DNA of 64,000 bases from contig NZ_QBDT01000001.1 in NCBI RefSeq assembly GCF_004124325.1, forward strand, positions 7,440,001-7,504,000, in the 5' to 3' direction. A model generated the notes under the pieces. It saw nothing but the letters and a program-made list of their open reading frames with translations. It did not search any database and had not been told where the DNA came from. This DNA is from Streptomyces sp. L2 (GTDB taxonomy: Bacteria > Actinomycetota > Actinomycetes > Streptomycetales > Streptomycetaceae). Positions 28,771-37,235 of the stretch are shown piece by piece. The number at the start of each line of letters is the position of its first letter. Position 1 is the first letter of the stretch. Position numbers and translations under genes: made by a program.

Positions 28771-30216
28771 TCAGACCGCCGTCGCCGGGTAGGTGGGGTA
28801 CTCCACGCCCGAGACGTGCTGGACGACCCGGACGACCTGGCAGGAGTAGCCGAACTCGTTGTCGTACCAGAGGTAGAGGATCGCGTTGTCGCCCTCCACC
28901 TTCAGCGCGCCGGCGTCGACGATCGAGGAGTGGCGCGAGCCGATGAAGTCGCTGGAGACCGCGTCGGGCGCCGTGGTGAAGTCGATCTGGCGCTTGAGCG
29001 GCGAGGTCAGCGACACGTCCCGCAGGTAGTCGTGGACGTCGTCGCGGGTGGTCTCGCGGGCCAGCTGCAGGTTGAGGATCGCGATCGACACGTCCGGCAC
29101 CGGCACCCGGATCGAGCTGCCGGTGATCGGCGCCTTCAGGTCGGGCAGCGCCTTCGCCACGGCGGAGGCGGCACCGGTCTCGGTGATCACCATGTTGAGC
29201 GGCGCGGAACGGCCCCGGCGGTCCGACTTGTGGTAGTTGTCCAGCAGGTTCTGGTCGTTGGTGAACGAGTGGACGGTCTCCACGTGCCCGCGCAGCACGC
29301 CGTACTCGTCGTCCATCGCCTTCAGCGGCGGGACGATGGCGTTGGTGGTGCAGGAGGCGCAGGACAGGATCTGCTCGTCCGGCTTGATGGTGTCGTGGTT
29401 GACGCCGTGCACGATGTTGGGGACGTCGCCCTTGCCCGGAGCGGTCAGCACGACCTTCTCGATGCCGGGGCGCAGGTGCTTGGAGAGGCCCTCGCGGTCC
29501 CGCCACTTGCCGGTGTTGTCGATGAGGATGGCGTCGCGGATGCCGTACTCGGTGTAGTCCACGGCCGACGGGTCGTCGGCGTAGATCACCTTGATCTCGT
29601 TGCCGTTGGCGAGGATCGTGCTGTTCTCCTCGTCCACGGTGATGGTGCCCTGGAACTGGCCGTGGATGGAGTCGCGGCGCAGCAGCGAGGCCCGCTTCAC
29701 GATGTCCTGAGCCCCGCCGCCGCGCACCACGATGGCGCGCAGCCGCAGGCCGTTGCCGGAGCCGGACTTCTCGATCAGCAGCCGGGCGACGAGGCGGCCG
29801 ATGCGGCCGAAGCCGTAGAGGACGACGTCGCGGGGCTCGCGGCGCTCGATCTTGTTGGCGCCGGTGGCGCCGGCGACGGCCTCAGCGGTGAACTCGGCCA
29901 CGCCCAGGCCGCGGTCGTCGGCCTTGTAGGTGGCGGCGAGCATGCCGAGGTCGATCTGGGAGGGCCCCAGGTCGAGGGCGGTCAGGGCCTGGAGGAACGG
30001 CATCGTCTCGGTGACGGACAGCTCCTCGCCGGCGATCTGCCGGGCGAAGCGGTGCGTCTTGAGGATGCTGACCACCGACTTGTTCACCAAGGAGCGGCTG
30101 TGCAGCAGGACGGTGACGTCCCGCTCACGGTGCAGCTTCCCGATGATCGGGATCATCGACTCCGCGATCTCCTCGCGGTTCTTCCAGTTGGTGAACGAGT
30201 CGTCGTTGACAGTCAC
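28771..30216 (-). CDS. Glyceraldehyde-3-phosphate dehydrogenase, N-terminally extended form
   Basis: At 481 residues this is about 140 longer than glycolytic GapA. The classical enzyme starts at VVLYGFGRIGR (residues 132-141, NAD(P) Rossmann). The catalytic Cys289 is in SCASCTTNA, and the C-terminal NEFGYSCQVVR is normal. The first 130 residues (SMIPIIGKLHRERDVTVLLHSRSLVNKSV) form a helical extension seen in a distinct actinobacterial/proteobacterial GAPDH group; its role is not known to me. The group is often thought gluconeogenic or NADP-linked, which I cannot confirm. ATG 30216 is well placed. It is divergent from the mannosyltransferase. Confidence 0.93.
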   Translation of the reverse strand: MTVNDDSFTNWKNREEIAESMIPIIGKLHRERDVTVLLHSRSLVNKSVVSILKTHRFARQIAGEELSVTETMPFLQALTALDLGPSQIDLGMLAATYKADDRGLGVAEFTAEAVAGATGANKIERREPRDVVLYGFGRIGRLVARLLIEKSGSGNGLRLRAIVVRGGGAQDIVKRASLLRRDSIHGQFQGTITVDEENSTILANGNEIKVIYADDPSAVDYTEYGIRDAILIDNTGKWRDREGLSKHLRPGIEKVVLTAPGKGDVPNIVHGVNHDTIKPDEQILSCASCTTNAIVPPLKAMDDEYGVLRGHVETVHSFTNDQNLLDNYHKSDRRGRSAPLNMVITETGAASAVAKALPDLKAPITGSSIRVPVPDVSIAILNLQLARETTRDDVHDYLRDVSLTSPLKRQIDFTTAPDAVSSDFIGSRHSSIVDAGALKVEGDNAILYLWYDNEFGYSCQVVRVVQHVSGVEYPTYPATAV

Positions 30217-30373
30217 AGATCAATCTTTCGAGCTAGGCAGCGCTCATATGGTAACCACACCCTACTTCGATCATTCCGCCGGTCCTCAGGCGGGGTTGCT
30301 GAATCAGGGTGAAGATCGTAAGAAAGCCGGGTCGGGCGTTGCTCGGCCGTCCGGCCGTGACCATGGTCGACCC

Positions 30374-31576
30374 GTGAGCACGTCCTCCGTACCCCGCCCC
30401 GAACCCCTCGCCCCAGCCGCCGTCCGCCCGCGCCCGGCGGGGGCCGGCCGGCCCGGCGTCCGCAGGGGAGCCCGCCAGGCCCTCGCGCTGTTCGCGGCCA
30501 TCCGGCTCGCCGGGGTCGTCGCCGTACTGCTCGCCGACCACGCCACCCGCCACTCCCTCGGCAGGACCCTGGCGCACTCCTGGGACTCCCGCTGGTACCT
30601 GCACATCGCCCAGCACGGCTACGGCCACCTGATCTGGATCACCCCCACGGGCGCGGTGCAGAGCGACTGGGCGTTCTTCCCCCTCTACCCCGGCCTCGTC
30701 CGGGCCGTGACCGCGCTGCTGCCGCTCACCCCCGGCCAGGCCGGCGTGGCTCTGGCCTGGGCCGCCGCGGGCGCCGCCGCCTACGGCCTCTACCTCATCG
30801 GCCACCAGCTGTACGGCCGCGCCGTCGCCACCGCACTGGTCGCCCTGTGGGCGGTCCTCCCGCACGCCGTCGAACTGACCCTCGCCTACACCGAGTCCCT
30901 GTTCGCCGCCCTCGCCTTCTGGGCCCTGTACTGCGTGATGAACGGCCGCTGGCTGTGGGCCGGTTCGCTGGCCGCGCTGGCCGGGCTGTCCCGGCCGAGC
31001 GGCTTCGCCGTCGCCGCCGCCCTCGGCGTCACGGCCGTCTGCGAACTGGTGCGGCGGCGCGGCCGGATGCCGGCCGCCGTGTGGGCCGGCGCCCTCCTCG
31101 CGCCCCTGGGCTGGCTCGGCTACGTGCTCTGGGTGGGGGAGCGGACGGGCAACCTGCTCGGCGGCTACTTCATGGTGCAGAGCGCGTGGACGTCGCGGTT
31201 CGACTTCGGCGTCGGCGCGGCACGCTTCCTGCGGGCCCTGTTCCTGTACGGCGGCGGCGTCGTCTACCCGTACGCCCTGGTGATCGTCGCCGCCGGGCTG
31301 CTGCTCCTCGCCCTGCTGTGCCTGGACGGCGCCCCTATGCCGCTGCTCGTCTTCGCCGGGGTGCTGGTCCTGCTCGTCATCGGCGGCTCGGGCTCCTTCT
31401 CCTCCAAGCCACGCTTCCTGCTGCCCGCCTTCCCGCTGCTGTTCCCCCTGGCCCGCGCGCTGGCCCGGGCCTGGTGGGCACGGCCGGCCCGGGCCGTCCT
31501 GGTGGGCGCGGCCCTGACCGCCGTGTCCCTGCTCTACGGCGCCTATGTGACGGTGGTGGCGCACTCCCCGCTGTGA
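30374..31576 (+). CDS. PIG-V/GT-C type mannosyltransferase, polytopic membrane protein
   Basis: About 400 residues with ten or more hydrophobic segments after a Pro/Arg-rich cytoplasmic start. The family signature SWDSRWYLHIAQHGY (Asp near the first luminal loop, W-Y-x-x-I-A-x-x-G-Y) and FFPLYPGLVR match the actinobacterial relatives of GPI mannosyltransferase II, which use polyprenyl-phosphate-mannose for wall glycans or glycoproteins. GTG 30374 is favoured over ATG 30248 because the extra residues look non-coding, but neither has a good ribosome site. Acceptor unknown; no glycan operon is adjacent. Confidence 0.82.
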   Translation: MSTSSVPRPEPLAPAAVRPRPAGAGRPGVRRGARQALALFAAIRLAGVVAVLLADHATRHSLGRTLAHSWDSRWYLHIAQHGYGHLIWITPTGAVQSDWAFFPLYPGLVRAVTALLPLTPGQAGVALAWAAAGAAAYGLYLIGHQLYGRAVATALVALWAVLPHAVELTLAYTESLFAALAFWALYCVMNGRWLWAGSLAALAGLSRPSGFAVAAALGVTAVCELVRRRGRMPAAVWAGALLAPLGWLGYVLWVGERTGNLLGGYFMVQSAWTSRFDFGVGAARFLRALFLYGGGVVYPYALVIVAAGLLLLALLCLDGAPMPLLVFAGVLVLLVIGGSGSFSSKPRFLLPAFPLLFPLARALARAWWARPARAVLVGAALTAVSLLYGAYVTVVAHSPL

Positions 31577-31649
31577 GCGCGGCCGGCGACGGGCTGTGCG
31601 GAGCGCGCGAATCGGGGTAGGCGATCAGACGCCCGACGAAAGGACCGTC

Positions 31650-31970
31650 ATGACGACCTACGTCATCAGCGTGCCCGGCACCTTCACCGCGGGGATCGAC
31701 GCGGACGTCCCCGGCCGGGTGAGCAGCGCGCTCCGGCCGGCCGATCCGCACGGCACCCGGATGGGGAACACGCAGGACCTCGACGTGCTCACCGTGAACG
31801 AGGACGCCACCTTCACCGTCCGGCTGACCGTCGAGGCCGACACCCGCCACGACGCCGAGGAGGAAGCGCGCAGGCTCGCCGGCTCCGCCCTGCGAGAGGC
31901 GGGACTCGACGAGCGGACCGCGGCCCTGGGTCCCGCGGTCGTCACCGGCATCGACTCGGAGGTCCGCTGA
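31650..31970 (+). CDS. Hypothetical protein, 106 residues
   Basis: Not recognised. ATG 31650 is preceded by GAAAGGA, so translation is credible. The sequence is acidic and soluble, with an FTVRLTVEADTRHDAEEEARRLA segment that looks like a beta-strand followed by an amphipathic helix, and ends in VVTGIDSEVR. No signal or membrane segment and no metal-binding motif. It lies 73 bp after the mannosyltransferase on the same strand and 103 bp before the SpoIIE phosphatase, so it could belong to either transcript. Confidence 0.7.
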   Translation: MTTYVISVPGTFTAGIDADVPGRVSSALRPADPHGTRMGNTQDLDVLTVNEDATFTVRLTVEADTRHDAEEEARRLAGSALREAGLDERTAALGPAVVTGIDSEVR

Positions 31971-32073
31971 CCCCGCACCGGCGCGGGCGCCACACATGGG
32001 GCGGAATACCCGAATATAGGTAAAATCTAGGCGTTTGCCCTTCATGGGGCTGTCGCCCAGCCGGAAGTGATCC

Positions 32074-32928
32074 ATGCCCCGCAAGCGCTCCACGGACGAA
32101 GGCGACGAGCTGCTCGCCAGACTCGGGTCGCTCACCGCCCAGGCACGCGAGCGCGCGGAGCTGCAGCGCAGCCAGGTCGAACTGGCCATCGCCCTGCAGC
32201 GCGGCATGCTGCCCCGGGACCTGCCCGAGGTCCCCGGCCTGCACCTGGCCGTCCGGTACGCGCCGGCCTGCTTCGGCCTGAACGTGGGCGGCGACTGGTA
32301 CGACGCCTTCACCCTGCCCGACGGCCGGATCGGGCTCTCCATCGGCGACGTCCAGGGCCACAACATCGAGGCCGCCGCCTTCATGGGTCAGGTCCGGGCC
32401 GGCCTGCGCGCCCTCGCCACCGTCACCAGCGAGCCCGGCGAACTCCTCGGCCGGACCAACGAACTCCTCCTCACCCTCGGCAGCGAACTCTTCGCCACCT
32501 GCACCTTCATGCGCCTCGACCCCGCCACCGGAGTCCTGGAGAGCGCACGGGCCGGACACATCCCCTACGTCTGGGCGACCGCCGACGGCAAGTCCGGCGT
32601 CGCCGAAGACGAGGGCGGGCCACCGCTGGGCATCTTGGAGAAGGTCGACTACGCGGTCACCCGGCACCGGCTCAGCACCGGCGGGGTGTATGTCCTGCTC
32701 ACCGACGGGGTCGTCGAGGGGCCGTCCCTGAGCATCGAGGACGGCCTCGACCAGGTGGTGCGCCTCGCGGGCGTCGCCGCCGTCGCCGGCCTGGAGGCCC
32801 ACGCCCTGGCCGCCGCCGTGATCAAGGGCGCCGAGAGCGTCGGCCACGAGGACGACGCCGCCGTCCTCGTTGTCGGCCTCGACGGGCCCTGCGTCCCCGG
32901 CCTCGACGGTGCCGGCGTTCAGCCATAG
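32074..32928 (+). CDS. Soluble SpoIIE/PP2C-type phosphatase
   Basis: A 284-residue protein with a short coiled-coil-like N-terminus (about 1-45, ARERAELQRSQVELA) leading into a SpoIIE domain. Metal-site motifs are GGDWYD, IGDVQGHNIEAA, LTDGVVEG and the terminal HEDDAAVLVV. There is no PAS, GAF or membrane domain, so sensing must come from a partner. The next gene, 51 bp downstream, is a MASE1 membrane protein with no output domain, which makes the two look like the separated halves of one sensor-phosphatase. ATG 32074 has GGAAGTG upstream. It probably acts on anti-sigma antagonists. Confidence 0.9.
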   Translation: MPRKRSTDEGDELLARLGSLTAQARERAELQRSQVELAIALQRGMLPRDLPEVPGLHLAVRYAPACFGLNVGGDWYDAFTLPDGRIGLSIGDVQGHNIEAAAFMGQVRAGLRALATVTSEPGELLGRTNELLLTLGSELFATCTFMRLDPATGVLESARAGHIPYVWATADGKSGVAEDEGGPPLGILEKVDYAVTRHRLSTGGVYVLLTDGVVEGPSLSIEDGLDQVVRLAGVAAVAGLEAHALAAAVIKGAESVGHEDDAAVLVVGLDGPCVPGLDGAGVQP

Positions 32929-32979
32929 GGCCGCCTCCCGGCCCCTCCCGCCTGGCCGAGCGGCCGCCACCGGTGTCAG

Positions 32980-33984
32980 ATGGCAGGTGTGGTGACTGTC
33001 CAGGACCTGCGCCGGTCGGCCGGCTACGCCCTGCGGGCGCTGGCCGTCACCGCGTGCTACTACGGGGCCGCCCGGCTCGGGCTCCTGCGGCAGCTCTCCG
33101 TCGGAGGCGCCGTCGTCACCCCGATCTACCCGCCGACCGGCGTGGCCGTCGCCGCCCTGCTCCTGCTCGGGCTGCGGTACTGGCCCGCCGTCGCGATCGG
33201 TTCCCTCCTCGTCGTCTCCTCCCTCACCACACCCCAGCCCGACGTGCTCGTCGTCATGTTCGGCAGCACCGCCGCCCCCGTGTGCTCGGCCCTGCTGCTG
33301 CGAAGGGCCCGCTTCCACACCGACCTGGGCCGGTTGCGCGACGGCCTCGCCCTGGTCTTCCTGGGCGCCCTGACCGCCATGCTGATCAGCGCGACCGTCG
33401 GCGCCGGCCAGCTCCTGCTCACGCACAAACTCGACGCCGGCAGCTTCTGGCCCGTGTGGCTCGCCTGGTGGGTCGGCGACGCCATGGGCGTCCTCATCGT
33501 CACCCCGTTCCTGCTGATGCCGAGCGGACCACGCCGAAGACCGTCGCTGCGGCGCTGGAAGGAGGCGACCGCGCTCACCGTCGTCGCCTGCTGCCTGGTA
33601 CCGCTGGCCACCTACAGCCCAGTCAGCCTGCTCTTCCTCGTCTACCCGCTGATCATCTGGGCCGCCCTGCGCTTCCAGCTGGTCGGCAGCATGCTCTGCG
33701 CCCTGGTGACCTCGGTGCTCGCCACGGTCGCGGCGACGGACGGCGTGGGGGCGTTCACCGGGCTCAGCCGCGTCGAGGTCATGATGAAGCTCCAGGCCTT
33801 CAACGGCGCCATGGCCCTGACCGCCCTCCTGCTGTCCGCGCTGATCACGGAGCAGCGCAACACCCGCAGCTCCGTGGAACAGGCCTGCCAGGAACTGGTC
33901 GAGGTGCTGGAACACCTCACCGCCGGCGACCCGCCACAGCCCCGGCCGCCCAACGACGTCGCCGAGCGGCAGCGGGAGCGATGA
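32980..33984 (+). CDS. MASE1-domain membrane protein without an output domain
   Basis: A 334-residue protein with about eight transmembrane helices forming a MASE1 sensor, with family wording such as PIYPPTGVAVAALLLLGLRYWPAV early and WPVWLAWWVGDAMGVLIVTP in the middle. After the last helix (ALTALLLSALI) only a 45-residue cytoplasmic tail remains, with a short coiled coil (TRSSVEQACQELVEVLEHL) and a charged end. MASE1 is normally fused to a histidine kinase, GGDEF or phosphatase domain; here none follows. Its immediate upstream neighbour is a SpoIIE phosphatase lacking a sensor. Confidence 0.85.
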   Translation: MAGVVTVQDLRRSAGYALRALAVTACYYGAARLGLLRQLSVGGAVVTPIYPPTGVAVAALLLLGLRYWPAVAIGSLLVVSSLTTPQPDVLVVMFGSTAAPVCSALLLRRARFHTDLGRLRDGLALVFLGALTAMLISATVGAGQLLLTHKLDAGSFWPVWLAWWVGDAMGVLIVTPFLLMPSGPRRRPSLRRWKEATALTVVACCLVPLATYSPVSLLFLVYPLIIWAALRFQLVGSMLCALVTSVLATVAATDGVGAFTGLSRVEVMMKLQAFNGAMALTALLLSALITEQRNTRSSVEQACQELVEVLEHLTAGDPPQPRPPNDVAERQRER

Positions 33985-34093
33985 TCGAGTGGTGACGGGT
34001 CGCGGGCGGGCGTAGCGTCGAACGGTGGACGCCGCCGGACGAAGCGCCGGCCGCACCCGCCCACCTCGCCCCGCGCGATGCGTCGCCCCCGTC

Positions 34094-35653
34094 ATGAGCA
34101 GCAGCTCCCGCCCCACCGCGGCCCCCCGCACCTCCGCCACCGGGAAATCCGGCGGCGGCGGGAACGCGATGGCGCTCCTGGTCATCGCCTCGTGCCAGCT
34201 GATGGTCGTCCTGGACATCACCATCGTCAACATCGCGCTCCCGCACATCCAGAGCGCCCTGGACTTCTCCACCACCAGCCTCTCCTGGGTCCTCAACGCC
34301 TACACCCTCACCTTCGGCGGCCTCCTGCTGCTCGGCGGCCGCGCCGGAGACATCCTCGGCAGGCGGCGCGTCTTCCTCTTCGGCGTGCTGCTGTTCGTGC
34401 TCGCCTCCCTGCTCGGCGGGCTCTCCCAGAACCCCGGCGAACTCCTCGCCGCCCGGGCCGTACAGGGAGTCGGCGGCGCCATCGCCTCACCCACCTCCCT
34501 CGCCCTGATCAGCACGACCTTCCGGGAGGGGCCCGAGCGCAATCGGGCCTTCGGCGTCTTCGCCGGAGTGTCCGCGGCCGGCGGCGCCATCGGCCTGCTC
34601 GCCGGCGGCATCCTCGTGGAGTGGCTGGACTGGCGCTGGGTGTTCTTCGTGAACGTGCCGATCGGCGTCCTCATCGCCCTGGCCACGCCCCGCTGGATCA
34701 AGGAGTCCGAACGCCACCCCGGCCACTTCGACCTCACCGGCGCGCTCACCTCCACGGCCGGCATGGTGCTGCTGGTGTACGGCTTCATCCGGGCCGCCCA
34801 GCAGGGCTGGCGGGACGCCTTCACGCTGGCCTCGTTCGGCGTGGCCGTCGTCCTCCTCGCCGCGTTCGTGCTGATCGAACGGCGCTCGCGGCAGCCGATC
34901 ACGCCGCTGCACATGTTCGCCGACCGCAACCGGGCCGGCACCTACGGCATGATGCTGAGCCTCGCCGCGGCCATGTTCGGGATGTTCTTCTTCCTCACCC
35001 TGTTCGTGCAGGATGTGCTGAACTTCAGCCCGCTCGCCGCCGGCTTCGCGTTCCTGCCGGTCAGCCTGGTGATCGCGGTCGGGGCCGCGCTGGCGTCCCG
35101 GTTCCTGCCCACGTTCGGGCCCAAGCCGTTCATGGTGACGGGCGCGGTCCTGGCGGCCGGCGGACTGGCCTGGCTGACGCTCACCGACGTGCACTCCACG
35201 TACGCGGGCAGCATCCTCGGGCCGATGCTCGTCTTCGGGCTCGGCATGGGCATGGAGTTCGTCTCGCTCACCCTGACCGCCCTGTCCAACGTCCCCGTGC
35301 ACGAGTCCGGCGCCGCCTCCGGGATGCTCAACGCCACCCAGCAGGTCGGCGGTTCGCTGGGCCTGTCCATCCTGGTCACCGTCTTCGGCACGGCCAGCGG
35401 CGACGAGGCGGCCCGGCAGATCCCGGCGTTCCTGTCCGGGGCGAGCCCGGCCGAACGCCTCCGCTTCCGGCGCACCGGACAGCTTCCGCCGCCCTGGTCC
35501 GACCACGTCCTCACCGCCGGCGTCTCGGCTGCCTTCGTCCTCGCGGCGGTGCTCGCCGCGATCGCCGCCATGATCGCCCTCCTCGTCATCCAGGTCCGCG
35601 CGGCCGACCTGGAACGCCTCCAGGGCAACGGTTCCGGCCACGGCACCGGCTGA
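34094..35653 (+). CDS. MFS drug exporter, DHA2 (14-TMS) family
   Basis: A 519-residue, 14-helix transporter. The first helix has the DHA2 motif D1 VLDITIVNIALPHI. Motif A between helices 2 and 3 is GGRAGDILGRRRVF, and motif C (GVSAAGGAIGLLAGG) in helix 5 marks proton antiporters. ATG 34094 follows GTC without a strong ribosome site. No resistance regulator is adjacent. It follows the MASE1 gene by 109 bp on the same strand. Substrate unknown; EmrB/QacA-like multidrug or natural-product export is the family expectation. Confidence 0.92.
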   Translation: MSSSSRPTAAPRTSATGKSGGGGNAMALLVIASCQLMVVLDITIVNIALPHIQSALDFSTTSLSWVLNAYTLTFGGLLLLGGRAGDILGRRRVFLFGVLLFVLASLLGGLSQNPGELLAARAVQGVGGAIASPTSLALISTTFREGPERNRAFGVFAGVSAAGGAIGLLAGGILVEWLDWRWVFFVNVPIGVLIALATPRWIKESERHPGHFDLTGALTSTAGMVLLVYGFIRAAQQGWRDAFTLASFGVAVVLLAAFVLIERRSRQPITPLHMFADRNRAGTYGMMLSLAAAMFGMFFFLTLFVQDVLNFSPLAAGFAFLPVSLVIAVGAALASRFLPTFGPKPFMVTGAVLAAGGLAWLTLTDVHSTYAGSILGPMLVFGLGMGMEFVSLTLTALSNVPVHESGAASGMLNATQQVGGSLGLSILVTVFGTASGDEAARQIPAFLSGASPAERLRFRRTGQLPPPWSDHVLTAGVSAAFVLAAVLAAIAAMIALLVIQVRAADLERLQGNGSGHGTG

Positions 35654-35753
35654 CGCCCCCCGCTGCGGCCCGGCGTGTCGAACGCCCGGACGGGGGCACT
35701 GGGAGACGATGGGCGGTACGGGCTCGGGGCCGGACCGGACGAACAGGGGCGGC

Positions 35754-37235
35754 ATGGAACAGCACGTGGCACCCAGGGGAGCGGACGAGGCGGCCCTGGC
35801 GCGCGACCCGGAGCCCGGCGGAGCGGACAGGGCGGCCCGGGCGGGCGACCCCGGTCCCGGCGGAGCGGACGAGATGACCCGGTCGGGCGGTCCCGGCCCC
35901 GGCGAGCCGAAGCAAGCGGACGCCGGTGACGTGCGCCGGCGGATCCCGCGTACCGACGTGCTGCTGCGCGACCCGCGTCTGGCCGAGGCGGCCGCCCGGC
36001 TCGGCCCCGCCGCCGTCAAGGCCGCCATCCGGCAGGCACAGGAGCGGGCGCGCCAGGGCACCGTCCCGCCCGAGCGGGTTCCCGAGACCGCTGTCGCCCT
36101 GCTGCCGGACACCGCCGGCGGCCTGCGCCCGGTGATCAACGCCACCGGCGTGCTGCTGCACACCAACCTCGGCCGCGCCCCCCTCTCGGCGGCGGCCCGG
36201 CAGGCCGTCGCCGAGGCGGCCGGACCCACCGACGTCGAACTCGACCTGGCCACCGGCGTACGGGCCCGCCGCGGCCGCTCCGCCCTCGCCGCGCTCCAGG
36301 ACCGCGTACCGGACGCCGGTGCCGTGCACGTCGTCAACAACGGCGCCGCCGCGCTGGTCCTGGCCGCCACCGCGCTCGCGGCCGGCCGGGAGATCGTGAT
36401 CAGCCGGGGCGAGATGGTGGAGATCGGCGACGGCTTCCGGCTGCCGGACCTGCTGGTGTCCACCGGGGCGAGGCTCCGCGAGGTCGGCACCACCAACCGG
36501 ACCACCGCCGCCGACTACGCCACCGCCATCGGCCCGGACACCGGCTTCGTGCTGAAGGTGCACCCCTCCAACTTCCGCGTCACCGGCTTCACCCGGGCCG
36601 CCGGCGTGAGCGAACTGGCCGCGCTGGGCGCCCCCGTGGTCGTCGACATCGGCTCCGGACTCCTAGCCCCCCACCCGGTGCTCCCCGGGGAACCCGACGC
36701 CGGCACCGCGCTGCGCGCCGGGGCCGCCCTGGTCACCGCCAGCGGCGACAAACTGCTCGGCGGCCCCCAGTGCGGGCTCCTGCTGGGCCGCCAGGACCTG
36801 GTGCGCACCCTCGCCCGGCATCCCCTGGCCCGTGCGCTGCGCGTCGACAAGCTCACGCTCGCCGCCCTGGAGGCCACCCTCACCGGACCGCCCACCCCGA
36901 CCGCCACCGGACTCACCGCCGACCCCGCCCGGCTCATGACCCGCGCCCAGGCGCTCGCCGCTGCCCTCGCCGCCGAAGGCACCGACGCCCGCGCCGTCCC
37001 GAGCGCCGCCACCGTCGGCGGCGGAGGCGCCCCCGGCGTCGCCCTGCCCAGCGCCGCGCTGTCCCTGCCCGAGCCGTACGCCGGCGCCCTGCGCACCGGT
37101 CGTACCCCCGTGGTCGGCCGTCTGGAGGGCGGACGGTGTCTGCTCGACCTGCGGGCGGTCCCGGAGGAGGACGACGACCGGCTCGCCGAAGCCGTACGGT
37201 CGGCGGCCCGGCCGGCCGCCGAAGGGCGGGCGTGA
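35754..37235 (+). CDS. selA: L-seryl-tRNA(Sec) selenium transferase
   Basis: About 493 residues of fold-type I PLP enzyme, which converts Ser-tRNA(Sec) to Sec-tRNA(Sec) using selenophosphate. Family marks: PVINATGVLLHTNLGRAPLS, the pocket ISRGEMVEIGDGFRLP, KVHPSNFRVTGF and the PLP-lysine segment TASGDKLLGGPQCG. The first 40 residues are a Gly/Ala/Asp/Pro-rich repeat, and ATG 35874 (before TRSGGPGPGE) is an alternative start that removes most of it; 35754 has no clear ribosome site. Its stop overlaps the selB start (TGATG), so both are translated from one message. Confidence 0.95.
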   Translation: MEQHVAPRGADEAALARDPEPGGADRAARAGDPGPGGADEMTRSGGPGPGEPKQADAGDVRRRIPRTDVLLRDPRLAEAAARLGPAAVKAAIRQAQERARQGTVPPERVPETAVALLPDTAGGLRPVINATGVLLHTNLGRAPLSAAARQAVAEAAGPTDVELDLATGVRARRGRSALAALQDRVPDAGAVHVVNNGAAALVLAATALAAGREIVISRGEMVEIGDGFRLPDLLVSTGARLREVGTTNRTTAADYATAIGPDTGFVLKVHPSNFRVTGFTRAAGVSELAALGAPVVVDIGSGLLAPHPVLPGEPDAGTALRAGAALVTASGDKLLGGPQCGLLLGRQDLVRTLARHPLARALRVDKLTLAALEATLTGPPTPTATGLTADPARLMTRAQALAAALAAEGTDARAVPSAATVGGGGAPGVALPSAALSLPEPYAGALRTGRTPVVGRLEGGRCLLDLRAVPEEDDDRLAEAVRSAARPAAEGRA

